A stretch of DNA of 64,000 bases from Actomonas aquatica (lineage in GTDB: Bacteria; Verrucomicrobiota; Verrucomicrobiia; Opitutales; Opitutaceae): NCBI RefSeq assembly GCF_019679435.2, contig NZ_CP139781.1:2666001-2730000 (forward strand), given 5' to 3'. The notes beneath the pieces were generated by a model that was not told the origin of the DNA, ran no database searches, and was given only the letters and a program-made list of their open reading frames with translations. The stretch's first letter is position 1, and each line of letters begins with the position of its first letter. This document shows positions 35,708 through 47,150 of the stretch, piece by piece. Position numbers and translations under genes: made by a program.

Positions 35708-36599
35708 GGAACTTCACCAGCTCCGCTACGTCGTCGCCATCGCCAACACCGGCAATTTCACCCGTGCTTCAGAAGTCTCATTTGTAAGTCAACCCTCTCT
35801 AAGTCAGCAGGTTGCCAAGCTAGAAAAGGAACTGGGCCACAAACTCTTTCACCGCCTCGGCCGCCGCGCGGTGCCCACCGATGCGGGTGCCGTGTTCATT
35901 GAGCGTGCTCGCCGCATCCTCGTGGAAGTGGAGAACGCCACCTCCGAAATCCGCGATGATCCGCAACTCGGTCGCCAGATCACCCTTGGCGCCATCCAAA
36001 CCGTGGCCCCCTACATCCTGCCTTCGCTCATCATGCGCACCCGGGAGGTGTTACCCAACCTCCAGATCAACACCTACGAAGGATTCCGCGGTGACTTGGT
36101 GGAGGGCCTCGTAGACGGCCGTATCGACCTCGCGCTCGTCGCCATGCCGCTCAACGACTCGCGCCTCTCGACCGAGTCGATCTTCCGCGAACCGCTCCTG
36201 CTCGCGGTCGGCCGCAATCACCGCCTCGCCACCAAGCGCACCTTCACCGTGGCCGATCTCGCCGACGAGACCTTCATCATGATGGGCCGCAGTTCCACCC
36301 TCACCGAACAGGTCAACGAGTTCTGCGGTGAATACGACTTTGAACCCAAAATCGGCTTTCGCTGCGGACAGGTCAGCACGCTCAAGTCCCTCGTCGGGCT
36401 CGGACTCGGCATCGCCATCCTACCTCGCCTCGTGCAGTCGCCCGCCGACCACAACACCATCATCTACCGGCATTTGACCGACCGCATGCCCACCCGTGAA
36501 ATCGGCATCGTGCGCCACCTGCAGCGCTACCAGAGCCGCGGTATGGGTCAGTTCCTCGAACTCATCCGCCAAATCTTCCACGGCTTCGGCGACGCCTGA
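35706..36599 (+). CDS. OxyR-like LysR-family transcriptional regulator
   Basis: This encodes 297 residues. The N-terminal winged HTH (1-60; MELHQLRYVVAIANTGNFTRAS, then SQPSLSQQVAKLEKELGHKLF) is followed by a linker helix and an effector domain (about 90-297) with GAIQTVAPYILPSLI and GIAILPRL. It resembles OxyR closely. However, where OxyR has the peroxidatic Cys199 this protein has Thr198 (in STLTEQ); the residue aligned with Cys208 is Cys207, and the only other Cys is 220. An OxyR-type box lies across its start codon. It may therefore regulate its own gene and the divergent 59-aa membrane peptide. Whether it senses peroxide without the first cysteine is unclear. Confidence 0.85.
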   Translation: MELHQLRYVVAIANTGNFTRASEVSFVSQPSLSQQVAKLEKELGHKLFHRLGRRAVPTDAGAVFIERARRILVEVENATSEIRDDPQLGRQITLGAIQTVAPYILPSLIMRTREVLPNLQINTYEGFRGDLVEGLVDGRIDLALVAMPLNDSRLSTESIFREPLLLAVGRNHRLATKRTFTVADLADETFIMMGRSSTLTEQVNEFCGEYDFEPKIGFRCGQVSTLKSLVGLGLGIAILPRLVQSPADHNTIIYRHLTDRMPTREIGIVRHLQRYQSRGMGQFLELIRQIFHGFGDA

Positions 36600-36895
36600 A
36601 GCGCCGCACGCGATCCGCCGACCGCCGCCAAACCGATCTCTTTTAGTGCCTCTTTGTGGCCATTCCCTCTGCTGGAAAGAGGCCTAAAACCGCAGAGAGA
36701 CGCAGATTTCCGCGAGGCAACGGGTCACAACTGCAAGGGCGCATCCCGTATCCCGCATCACGCATCACGCATCCCGTATCCCGCAACGCGTTCCGCCCTG
36801 CGGCATTTTGGCCATCAACACCAGAGATCGCCGTTTCGCCCCACCCTGCGGTTCTTTGAGACTTGGCGCGAAACCTTCTTCGCCCGCCGCCACTC
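36600..36895. other. 296-base intergenic region with repeat block and ATCCCGC-type array
   Basis: It contains the second direct-repeat block (36640-36732) and a run of ATCCCGT, ATCCCGC and ATCACGC units (about 36742-36787). No gene is visible; a plus-strand frame through it has no family features and ends in the MFS leader. Confidence 0.55.
36640..36732 (+). repeat. imperfect direct repeat block, copy 2
   Basis: It matches the block at 35088-35195 in the elements TGCCTCTTTGTGGCCA, CTGCTGG, AAAACCGCAGA and GAGGCAACG, in the same order and strand. Like copy 1, it is followed by a 7-base tandem array. Confidence 0.7.
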
Positions 36896-38203
36896 ATGAC
36901 CACCACCACCGCTTCGCTGCCCGCCTCCCAGGAACGGGCGCTCCTCATCACGCTCGCGGCGGTGCAGTTCGCCAACGTGTTGGATTTTATGATCATGATG
37001 CCGCTCGGGGCCAAGATCATGGGCGTGTTCGCCATCACCCCACGCGAGTTTTCGTGGTTGGTCGCCGCCTACGGCACCGCCGCCGCCATTTCGGGCTTCG
37101 CCGGCGGTTTCGTGCTCGACCGTTTCGACCGCCGCAACGCCCTCTTGGTGCTGTTCTCCGGCTTTACCCTCGCGACCTTCGCCTGCGCCATCGCGCCCAC
37201 CTACCTCGCCCTGCTCTTCGCCCGGCTCGCTGCCGGTGCTTTTGGCGGCGTCGCCGGATCCGTCGTTACCGCCATGGTGGGCGACGTCATCCCGCCCGAG
37301 CGACGTGGCCGCGCCATGTCGACCGTGATGTCGGCCTTCCCGCTCGCCTCAATCGCCGGCGTGCCCCTCTCCATCATCCTCGCCAACGCCTGGGAATGGC
37401 ACGCGCCATTTTATCTGCTCACCGTCCTGAGCCTCATCGTGCTCTTCATCGCCGCCCGCACCCTGCCCCACGTGCCCAGTCAGCGCGGCGACCACACCGG
37501 CTGGCGCCAGATGCGCGCCATCCTCGTGCACCCGGTCCACCAACGCGGCTTCTGGCTCGGCGGTCTGCTCATGTTCGCCGGAGCTGCCATCGTGCCCTTC
37601 ATGGCGCCGTCGCTGATCAAAAACGTCGGCATCAGCGAAAGCCAATTGCCCTTCATCTACCTGGTCGGCGGCACCGCCAGCTTCTTCGCCATGCCGTGGT
37701 TGGGGCGCATGTCCGACCGCTACGACAAGCTGCACGTGCTCATGGTCGTCACGCTTCCGGCCTGCCTCGCGGTTCTCGTTCTCACCCACCTCGGCCCCAC
37801 GCCATTGCCATTGGTCCTGCCGCTCTCGGCCTTCTTCTTCGTCGGCATGGCCAGCCGCTTTCCCCCGGCCATGGCGATGATCACCAACTCCGTCGAAGCG
37901 CGCTACCGCGGCGGATTCATGTCGGTCATCAGCGCCATCCAGCAAGCCGCCGCCGGTCTTGCCAACGTGGCCTCCGGTCTGCTCGTCACCGCCGATGCCG
38001 ACGGTCGCCTCATCGGCTTCAACCGCGCCGGTTTCATGTCGGTCACCGCCTTTGCCTTCACCGTCTGGATGGCGTGGCGCCTCCGCGTCATCGCGCCCTA
38101 CGCCGCGCGCAACCCGCACGAGCGCGAGGTCGCCACCGCCAGTCCGCCCTCCGGCGGCCCGGCCGCCAACACCACCTACCGCACGCCCGACGACGCGCCC
38201 TGA
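36896..38203 (+). CDS. MFS transporter, drug/metabolite efflux type
   Basis: This encodes 435 residues. About 12 hydrophobic segments are visible, starting with ALLITLAAVQFANVLDFMIMMPLG. The loop between the second and third segments has GGFVLDRFDRRNALL, the MFS motif A region, and a long central loop separates two six-helix halves. The ATG at 36896 is taken because it follows a non-coding repeat region. The substrate is not predictable; the layout is that of the DHA1 sugar/drug efflux group. The next gene begins 44 bases later. Confidence 0.86.
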   Translation: MTTTTASLPASQERALLITLAAVQFANVLDFMIMMPLGAKIMGVFAITPREFSWLVAAYGTAAAISGFAGGFVLDRFDRRNALLVLFSGFTLATFACAIAPTYLALLFARLAAGAFGGVAGSVVTAMVGDVIPPERRGRAMSTVMSAFPLASIAGVPLSIILANAWEWHAPFYLLTVLSLIVLFIAARTLPHVPSQRGDHTGWRQMRAILVHPVHQRGFWLGGLLMFAGAAIVPFMAPSLIKNVGISESQLPFIYLVGGTASFFAMPWLGRMSDRYDKLHVLMVVTLPACLAVLVLTHLGPTPLPLVLPLSAFFFVGMASRFPPAMAMITNSVEARYRGGFMSVISAIQQAAAGLANVASGLLVTADADGRLIGFNRAGFMSVTAFAFTVWMAWRLRVIAPYAARNPHEREVATASPPSGGPAANTTYRTPDDAP

Positions 38204-38247
38204 ATTCCATTTGCGCAACGGCCCGACCCGGCTACGTTGATCACGCT

Positions 38248-38568
38248 ATGATCGACCTGCTCAAAAAAACCCTGCTCGCGGGCGTGGGTGCCGCCGTGAT
38301 CACCAAAGATAAGATCGAGGGCACCCTCGATGACTTCGTGCGCCAAGGGAAGGTCAATGCCCAAGACGCCCGCATCATGGCCGACAAGATCGCCGAACAA
38401 GGCCGCAAGGAATTCGACGAACTCGCCGGCGAACTCAACACCCGCATCTCCGGCATGCTCGACCGCTCGTCCGCCGACGCCAACGCCCGCATCGCCGCCC
38501 TCGAAGAACGCGTGAAGGTGTTGGAGGCCAAGCTGGCCGAGCCGCCCACCCGCAGCGGCGAACCGTGA
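38248..38568 (+). CDS. phasin-like coiled-coil protein
   Basis: This encodes 106 residues. The start MIDLLKKTLLAGVGAAVITKDKIEGTLDDFVRQGKV matches the polyhydroxyalkanoate phasin/PhaI-type helix found in many bacteria next to UbiB-like genes. The rest is an acidic coiled coil (IAALEERVKVLEAKL). The stop at 38566-38568 is followed by a GTG 2 bases later, so it is coupled to the kinase gene. Phasin-like function in granule binding is one option; regulation of the adjacent kinase is another. Confidence 0.75.
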   Translation: MIDLLKKTLLAGVGAAVITKDKIEGTLDDFVRQGKVNAQDARIMADKIAEQGRKEFDELAGELNTRISGMLDRSSADANARIAALEERVKVLEAKLAEPPTRSGEP

Positions 38569-38569
38569 C

Positions 38570-40225
38570 GTGAAGGCGTTCGACCTGCTCGGCAACGCCG
38601 TCCGCGCCAAGGAGATCTTCACGGTCTTCGCCCGGCACGGCTTTGCCGATTTTATCAACCAGCTCGATCTGCCCGCGCCCCTCGCCCGGCGCTTTCGCAA
38701 CCCCGACGCCCCCCGCCGCTCCTGGTGGGAGCGCATCCGCCTCGCCGCCGAGGAACTCGGCCCGGCCTGGGTGAAGTTTGGCCAGCTGCTCAGCATGCGG
38801 CCCGACCTCATCCCCCACCCGCTCATCCTTGAGCTGCGCAAACTGCAGAACTCCGTCGCCCCGGTTCCCTTCGACCGTATCCGCGATCTTATTACAGAGG
38901 AATTGGATGGCGAACCGACCGAAGTGTTTGCCGAGTTCAACGAGACCCCGGTCGCCGCCGCTTCCCTCGCCCAGGTCTACTTTGCCAAACTCCACGAAGA
39001 CGGCGCCGAGGTGGCCGTAAAAGTGCAGCGCCCCGGCATCGCCCGCCTGATCCGCGCCGACCTCGACCTCGCCACCTGGATTGCCCACCAGCTGCACCTG
39101 CGCATCGCCTCGCTGCGCCCCTACGACCTGCCCTCCGTCGTCGAAGCCGTGCGTGACGGCGTCGAGCGCGAACTCGATTTCCGCTACGAGGCCCGCAACC
39201 AGACTTACTTCAACACCATCAACCCCGCCGGCGATCAGGTCTTCGCGCCGAAGACCTTCGACGACTACACCACGTCGAAGTTGCTGGTGATGGAACGCAT
39301 CGCCGGCCGGCCGGTTTCCGCCGAAGACCTGCCACCCGAGCAGGGCAAAGCCCTCGCCGCCCATGGTGCCCGCTCCATCGTGCATCAGGTGTTGATCGAC
39401 GGTTTTTTCCACGGCGATCCGCACGCCGGCAACGTGCTTATCGCGCCCGACGGACGCCTCTGTTTTCTCGACTGGGGCCTCGCCGGCCACCTCACCCGCC
39501 GCCTGCGCTACGCGCTTGCCGATTTCTGGGTCGCCGCCGTCGAAGGGGACGCCGAACGCGTCGTGCGCATCGCCGCCGACCTCGCGCCCACCGGCGCTCG
39601 CATGGATCCGCGCGAGATGGAAAAAGACGTCACCCTCGCGCTGCGAGAAGAACTCAACTTCGCCATCGGCCGCCAGGAAATCGGTCGCGCCATGCTCAAG
39701 CTGCTCTTCGTCTTCGGCGACCACGGCGTGCCCCTCTCCAAGGACTACGCCATGATGGCCAAAGCCGTGCTCGCCATCGAAGAAGTTGGCCGCGTGCTCG
39801 ACCCCGAGTTTGACCTCCGCCGCCAGGCCGCCCCAGTCCTGCGCCAGCTCTTTAAGGAGCGCTCGGGCCCCCGCGCGCTTTCCCGCCGCACCCGCGAATT
39901 TATGCGCGGCGCGCTGGGCAGCCTCACCGATTTGCCCGCCGCCGCCCAGCGGCTCGTGCGCCGCTTTGAGCAGGACGACATCACCGTCAACCTGGAGCAC
40001 AAAGGCCTCGACGACCTCGACGATGCCATCGAGCACGCCTCCAACCGCATCACCCTCGGCGTCGTCACCGGCTCCCTCATCATCGGTTCGTCGATGATCG
40101 TCACCACCGGCATCCGCCCCCTGCTCTTCGGTTACCCCGCCCTCGGCCTCGTCGGTTACCTGCTTTCCGCCATGGTCGGTTTCTACCTCATCTGGGACAT
40201 CGTCCGCCACGGCCGCCACCGGTAA
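38570..40225 (+). CDS. AarF/UbiB family atypical kinase (ABC1)
   Basis: This encodes 551 residues from a GTG start 1 base after the previous stop. The kinase-like fold shows AEELGPAWVKFGQLLSMRPDLIP, a VAVKVQRPGI lysine motif, ERELDFRYEARN and HGDPHAGNVLI...FLDWGL split over the nucleotide site. Two C-terminal hydrophobic helices (about 490-510 and 515-540) probably anchor it to the membrane. UbiB proteins assist ubiquinone/quinone biosynthesis and lipid handling by ATP-dependent action; no quinone gene is adjacent here. The length is normal. Confidence 0.92.
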   Translation: MKAFDLLGNAVRAKEIFTVFARHGFADFINQLDLPAPLARRFRNPDAPRRSWWERIRLAAEELGPAWVKFGQLLSMRPDLIPHPLILELRKLQNSVAPVPFDRIRDLITEELDGEPTEVFAEFNETPVAAASLAQVYFAKLHEDGAEVAVKVQRPGIARLIRADLDLATWIAHQLHLRIASLRPYDLPSVVEAVRDGVERELDFRYEARNQTYFNTINPAGDQVFAPKTFDDYTTSKLLVMERIAGRPVSAEDLPPEQGKALAAHGARSIVHQVLIDGFFHGDPHAGNVLIAPDGRLCFLDWGLAGHLTRRLRYALADFWVAAVEGDAERVVRIAADLAPTGARMDPREMEKDVTLALREELNFAIGRQEIGRAMLKLLFVFGDHGVPLSKDYAMMAKAVLAIEEVGRVLDPEFDLRRQAAPVLRQLFKERSGPRALSRRTREFMRGALGSLTDLPAAAQRLVRRFEQDDITVNLEHKGLDDLDDAIEHASNRITLGVVTGSLIIGSSMIVTTGIRPLLFGYPALGLVGYLLSAMVGFYLIWDIVRHGRHR

Positions 40226-40267
40226 CGATTCTTTCGCTTTATTCGCCGTCCCCCTCCACCGCAGCAA

Positions 40268-40285
40268 TGCCGGCTAAAGCCGGCA
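40268..40285. repeat. REP-like perfect hairpin TGCCGGCT...AGCCGGCA
   Basis: The arms TGCCGGCT and AGCCGGCA flank AA in the gap between the kinase and U32 genes. The core GCCGGC/GCCGGC is shared with repeats at 53631-53710 and differs from the GTCGGGC type only in the arms. No T-run follows. Confidence 0.7.
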
Positions 40286-40292
40286 CTACGGC

Positions 40293-42904
<2,612 letters not shown>

Positions 42905-42908
<4 letters not shown>

Positions 42909-43229
42909 GGTTGGCTTCAGCCGACCATATGACAGTCCCCGCGCGCCAACCGCGCCGCCCAGAAACACCAAGACGGGGCCACCGCAAGGGCGACCCCGTC
43001 AGGTCCAGCTTCAACTAACTCCCGGGGACGCATCCCCGGGGCCATTCGGCATCCCCATTGACCCCCCTTGCCCGGATGGGTTCCCGATTTCACCCGACCA
43101 TCTGGTTATAATTTCGTGACCGATTTCCACTCGGGCCCCCGTGCCGCAGCTCGCTTTCAATAGATTGAACAAACAAAGCGTCGCTGACTCGACAAAACCC
43201 TCCCGGCACGCTGCGCTTCGCGTGCTGCC
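42905..43229. other. intergenic region after the U32 gene, hairpins and a promoter candidate
   Basis: No gene is visible. It has a REP-like palindrome GGTTGGCTTCAGCCGACC (about 42909-42926), a hairpin CCCGGGGA-CGCA-TCCCCGGG (43021-43040) and a perfect -10 match TATAAT (43107-43112). A 14-bp palindrome TTCAATAGATTGAA (43156-43169) lies 60 bases before the next start codon. The hairpins lack T-runs. Confidence 0.5.
43156..43169. promoter_or_regulatory. 14-bp palindrome upstream of the adenylate-kinase-like gene
   Basis: TTCAATAGATTGAA is a palindrome with arms TTCAAT and ATTGAA and a 2-base centre. It lies 60 bases before the ATG and 43 bases after the TATAAT-like box, so it is a candidate operator. 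No cognate regulator is identifiable nearby. Confidence 0.4.
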
Positions 43230-44465
43230 ATGCCTGAATCCGATAAGCACTCCGCCGCCGCCGCGGCCTCCAAACCCCACGCTCAAGGTGCCAAACCCGC
43301 CGACCTTGAGATCAAAGACACCACGCTGATTTTTAACGATGTCTGGACCGACTTGGAGGCTGAGTTTGGTCGTGAGCACCTGCGTTTCCCCAAGGAAATC
43401 ATCCTCCTCGGTGGTGCGCCCGGTGCCGGTAAGGGCACCAACACCGGTTTCATTCTCAAGGCCCGCGGCCTCACCTGCCCACCCATCGTCGTGAGCGCCT
43501 TGCTCGACAGCCCTGAGGCCCGCCGCATCAAGGACGCCGGCATGATGGTCGGCGACCGCGAGGTGATCGGCATCCTGCTGCGCGAACTGCTCAAGCCAGA
43601 GTATCGCGACGGCTGCATCCTCGACGGCTTCCCGCGCACGCAGGTGCAGGTGGAGTCGCTCAAGCTGCTTGTATCCAAAATGCAGGGACTGCGCCGCGAG
43701 TTTTACGGCACGCCGCTCGGCATCCATTTCCGCCAGCCCACCGTGCACATCATGGTGCTCTTCGTGGAGGAAAAGGTCTCGGTCGAACGTCAGCTCAAAC
43801 GCGGCCGCCTCACCAAGGAACACAACGACGAGGTGCGCCGCACCGGCGATGGTGAACTCTGGGAGGAGCGCCCCACCGACTACGATGCCGACCTCGCCCA
43901 GCGCCGTTACCGCGTCTTCAAAGAAAAGACCTGGGATGCGCTTCAGTCGCTCAAATCCATCTTCCACTACCACTTCGTCAACGCCCAGGGCGCCATCGAC
44001 GAGGTGGAGGAAAACATCGTCAAGGAGCTCAAGTATCAGAGCTTGCTCGAGCTCGACCCCGCGACGCACGACACCCTGCGCCACATCCCGGTCGCCAGTG
44101 AGCTGAGTGTGCACGCCCGCCAGGAGTTGGTGAAGCGCCTCGACGGTTACCAGTTCAACCACCCCGAGCTGCTTGCAAAGGTCGTGTCCTTCGTGGAGCG
44201 CAAGATCATGCCGATCGTGCGCCGGCACGCCATCTCGGGCAACGCGCACATCAACGCCGAAGACGGCCTGCTGCACGACAACCTCGCACTGGCCATCCTC
44301 ATCGATGTCTTTTCCGAGCGCGGCTACCACGCCGTGGTCGACCTGCACCGCATCGAGATCCCGGAAAAATTCGACCTGCAGACCGGCGACATCACCTGCC
44401 GCATCAAAAAGGTCTTCCGCATCACGATCGACTTCCAGGGCTCCGACATCCGCCGCGGCAACTGA
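43230..44465 (+). CDS. adenylate kinase-like NMP kinase with a large C-terminal extension
   Basis: This encodes 411 residues. An N-terminal tail precedes a P-loop GAPGAGKGT (62-70), followed by an NMP-binding region with DGFPRTQVQVE and a lid segment (RGRLTKEHNDEVRRTGD) containing the arginines typical of adenylate kinases. Standard adenylate kinases have about 214 residues, so roughly 120 C-terminal residues (about 290-411) are extra. This part, with HARQELVKRLDGYQFNHPELLAKVVSF, is helical and then strand-rich, and I do not recognise it. It should phosphorylate a nucleoside monophosphate; whether the extension changes the substrate is unknown. It converges on the MacB operon. Confidence 0.78.
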   Translation: MPESDKHSAAAAASKPHAQGAKPADLEIKDTTLIFNDVWTDLEAEFGREHLRFPKEIILLGGAPGAGKGTNTGFILKARGLTCPPIVVSALLDSPEARRIKDAGMMVGDREVIGILLRELLKPEYRDGCILDGFPRTQVQVESLKLLVSKMQGLRREFYGTPLGIHFRQPTVHIMVLFVEEKVSVERQLKRGRLTKEHNDEVRRTGDGELWEERPTDYDADLAQRRYRVFKEKTWDALQSLKSIFHYHFVNAQGAIDEVEENIVKELKYQSLLELDPATHDTLRHIPVASELSVHARQELVKRLDGYQFNHPELLAKVVSFVERKIMPIVRRHAISGNAHINAEDGLLHDNLALAILIDVFSERGYHAVVDLHRIEIPEKFDLQTGDITCRIKKVFRITIDFQGSDIRRGN

Positions 44466-44676
44466 GCGGATTTCGGGATTTTGGATTTTTGATTCTCGAT
44501 TTTGGATTGGGCCGTTGCGGTGGCGGAGGGGCAACGCAGCGCAAGCAAGCTTGCAGCCTACAGTGCGGGTTCGCACCTACCGTGTAGGCCGCGACCTTGG
44601 TCGCGCTAGCGGATGATCGGCGAATGCTTCGCCAATCAAAAATCAAGAATCCAAAATCGAAAATCCCTCTATCCGA
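44466..44676. repeat. nested repeats: inverted GATTTTGGATT arms around a REPIN-like doublet
   Basis: Outer arms of GGATTTTGGATT type at 44468-44511 and their reverse complement at 44632-44667 enclose about 120 bases. Inside is an inverted pair of REP units: one ending CAAGCTTGCAGCCTACA (about 44531-44562) and one starting TGTAGGCCGCGACC (44582-44612). The whole lies between two convergent genes. The arms are the same family as those around the four-helix-bundle gene at 47152-47186 and 47542-47579. Confidence 0.8.
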
Positions 44677-45903
44677 TCATTCGAAGCGCAGGGCTTCGAT
44701 GGGATCGAGGGACGCGGCTTTCCACGCGGGATAGAGGCCGAAGCCGACGCCGATGCCGCTGCATACGATCAGGCCCGCGGTAGCCCAGCCGACCGGGAAC
44801 ACCACGGCCGCACTCAGGAGCATACCGGCCAGGTTGCCGCCCACGATGCCGAACGCGATGCCGGCAATGCCACCGACGATCGACAGCGCTACGGCTTCGA
44901 TCAGGAACTGCGCCAGGATCGTCTTTTTGCGCGCGCCGAGACTTTTGCGGATGCCGATCTCGCGGGTGCGTTCGGTCACACTCACCAACATGATATTCAT
45001 TACGCCCACGCCTGCCGCGAGCAGCGCGATCGAGCTGATGACAAACGCGCCCACCGCCACGCCGTTCAGCGCTTCGTCGAAGGTCTTGATCAGCGAATCG
45101 TTCGTGGTCGTGTCGAAGTCGTTACCGTCTTCCGGCAACAGCCCGCGCACCAGGCGCATCTGGCCGATGGCGTGCTCGTGCACTTCGTTCAGGTCGGCCG
45201 TATCCGGCGCCTGCACGTTGATGCTGATCGAGCGGCCGGAGCGGCCGTAGGCGTTGAACCAACGCGAAATGGGCGTGACCACGAGGTTGTCCTGACTCTG
45301 GCCAAACGATGAACCCTTCTCCGCCAGAATGCCCACGACCGTGAGCGAAGCCCCATCGATCCGGATCGTTTTGCCGAGGGCCTCCTCGTCGCGGAAGAGC
45401 TTCTTGCGCACATCTTCACCGATGAGGCAGACGGAGCGGGCGAAGTTCACGTCGTCGATCGAGATCGGCCGGCCCTTCGCCACCTCGTAGGCGTAGCTGG
45501 TGAGGTAGTTCTCATCGGTGCCGGTGAAACGCACGTCCGGGTTGGTGTGCTCCTGCTCGTAATACACCCGGCGACCACCGCGGCCCGTGATCAGGCTCAC
45601 GCGCGCCGTGTCCGCCATGAGCTCCTTGAAACGCAGGGCCTGGCGGTAGCGAATGTCGGGGCGGTTGCCGAAGCGTTCCCGCGGGTTGCTGAAGTTCACC
45701 AGCGGGAACTTCGAAACCTGAATTGAGTTCGCTCCCAACACATTGAGGCCGTCCTCGATCTTGGACTTCACGCCCGAGATGGCGGTCATCACCAGGATCA
45801 CGGTGAAGATGCCCACCCCGATACCGATCATCGTGAGCGCCGAACGCAGCTTGTTCGCCTTCAGGGAGGCAAACGCCAAAATCAGTGTTTCCCAGAGAAT
45901 CAT
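44677..45903 (-). CDS. MacB-type ABC transporter permease, second subunit
   Basis: This encodes 408 residues. A membrane segment near the start (KLRSALTMIGIGVGIFTVILVMTAI) is followed by a large periplasmic domain (about 45-270) and three C-terminal membrane helices containing LGARKKTILAQFLIEAVALSI. The final residues DPIEALRFE match the MacB/LolC-type permease tail. The start overlaps the end of the preceding permease gene by 1 base (TAATG). MacB is normally fused to its ATPase; here it is separate. With the adapter and ATPase it should form a tripartite efflux pump; no TolC-like gene is in the window. Confidence 0.88.
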   Translation of the reverse strand: MILWETLILAFASLKANKLRSALTMIGIGVGIFTVILVMTAISGVKSKIEDGLNVLGANSIQVSKFPLVNFSNPRERFGNRPDIRYRQALRFKELMADTARVSLITGRGGRRVYYEQEHTNPDVRFTGTDENYLTSYAYEVAKGRPISIDDVNFARSVCLIGEDVRKKLFRDEEALGKTIRIDGASLTVVGILAEKGSSFGQSQDNLVVTPISRWFNAYGRSGRSISINVQAPDTADLNEVHEHAIGQMRLVRGLLPEDGNDFDTTTNDSLIKTFDEALNGVAVGAFVISSIALLAAGVGVMNIMLVSVTERTREIGIRKSLGARKKTILAQFLIEAVALSIVGGIAGIAFGIVGGNLAGMLLSAAVVFPVGWATAGLIVCSGIGVGFGLYPAWKAASLDPIEALRFE

Positions 45904-47150
45904 TATTCGTAACGCAAGGCCTCGACCGGGTCGAGGGAGCTGGCGGTGTAAGCGGGGGCAAAACCGCTGACCACGCCCACTCCGGTGGAAAGGGCCACCG
46001 CGACCAGAATCACGGTGGGTGAAAAGACGATGGGGAAATTGGGGGCGGCCATCGTGACCACCGCCGCCAAGCCCCAGGTAAGGGTGAGCCCGATGATGCC
46101 GCCGAGCACGCAGATGCTCACGGCCTCGACGAGGAACTGCGTAAGGATCGAACGTCGCCGCGCGCCCAGCGCTTTGCGCGTGCCGATCTCACGGGTGCGT
46201 TCCTTCACGCTCACGTAGGTGATGTTCATGATGCCGATCGCGCCGACAAAGAGCGCCAGTCCGGTGATCACCAGACCCGCAATCGCGATGCCCTGCTGGA
46301 TCGGATCAATGATGTCGCGAATGACGCCCGACTCGTTGATTTCAAAGTCGTCCTTATCCTCCGGACCGAGCTGCCGGATGCGCCGCATCAGCCCGCGCAA
46401 CTCATCGCGCGCCTGATCTCCGCGACTGGTGTCAAACTGCACCCGGACGTCGCCCTCATCGCGGCCGTGGATGTTGTAACGGTAGGCTTTGATCGGGATC
46501 ACGATCGATGAATCCAAACTGAACATGCCCAGGAAACTGCCCTGCCGTTCACTCACGCCGATCACCGTGAAGGGCGCGCCTCGCACCAGCACGGTTTCTC
46601 CGACCGGGGAGCGGTTCGGGAAGAGAGCATCGGCCACATCGAAGCCGATGATCGCCACCTTGGTGCCCTGCTGATTCTCAAACTCGTTGAAGAACCGGCC
46701 TTCCATCATCTCGGTTTTGCTGATGGTGGCCAACTCGTGCGAGGTGCCGAGTAAGAAGATATTGGATACACGCAGGTCACCGTGCGCGACATTGACGGTG
46801 CGATTGTCGGCCGGCACCGCGCGAATGAGCGCGCTGCCTGGGTTCTCATCGATCCATTCGTTAATGCGCTCGGAGTAGCTGGTGCGAATGTCGGGGCGGT
46901 TGCGATACACCCACCACTCGTTGGTGCCCGCCCACGGCCACTTGGTCACGTAGAGCACGTCGTCGCCGAAGCCGGAGAAGCTTTTGTCGACCACCCGATT
47001 GATGCCGAGAATGGCGGTGACCATCATCGTCACCGCGACGATGCCGATGACCACCCCCAACGCCGTGAGCGCCGACCGCATCTTGTTGGCGCGAATCTGC
47101 GCCAACGCGATCTTCACCGACTCGGAAAACTCATAGAAAAAACGCTTCAC
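45903..47150 (-). CDS. MacB-type ABC transporter permease, first subunit
   Basis: This encodes 415 residues from a GTG start at 47150. It has the same layout as the following gene: a helix (NKMRSALTALGVVIGIVAVTMM), a large periplasmic domain, and three C-terminal helices with GTRKALGARRRSILTQFLVEAVSICVLGGI, ending DPVEALRYE. The two permeases are probably paralogues that pair as a heterodimer. The GTG start overlaps the stop of the four-helix-bundle gene (GTGA). There is no ribosome binding site, because the AATCCAAAATC array ends 1 base before it, so translation may depend on coupling. Confidence 0.86.
   Translation of the reverse strand: MKRFFYEFSESVKIALAQIRANKMRSALTALGVVIGIVAVTMMVTAILGINRVVDKSFSGFGDDVLYVTKWPWAGTNEWWVYRNRPDIRTSYSERINEWIDENPGSALIRAVPADNRTVNVAHGDLRVSNIFLLGTSHELATISKTEMMEGRFFNEFENQQGTKVAIIGFDVADALFPNRSPVGETVLVRGAPFTVIGVSERQGSFLGMFSLDSSIVIPIKAYRYNIHGRDEGDVRVQFDTSRGDQARDELRGLMRRIRQLGPEDKDDFEINESGVIRDIIDPIQQGIAIAGLVITGLALFVGAIGIMNITYVSVKERTREIGTRKALGARRRSILTQFLVEAVSICVLGGIIGLTLTWGLAAVVTMAAPNFPIVFSPTVILVAVALSTGVGVVSGFAPAYTASSLDPVEALRYE

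Noticed and set aside
44677-47150. The two permease genes as one broken MacB gene
   Set aside because: Both are full length with complete N-terminal helix, periplasmic domain and C-terminal helices, and they overlap by 1 base as normal operon neighbours.
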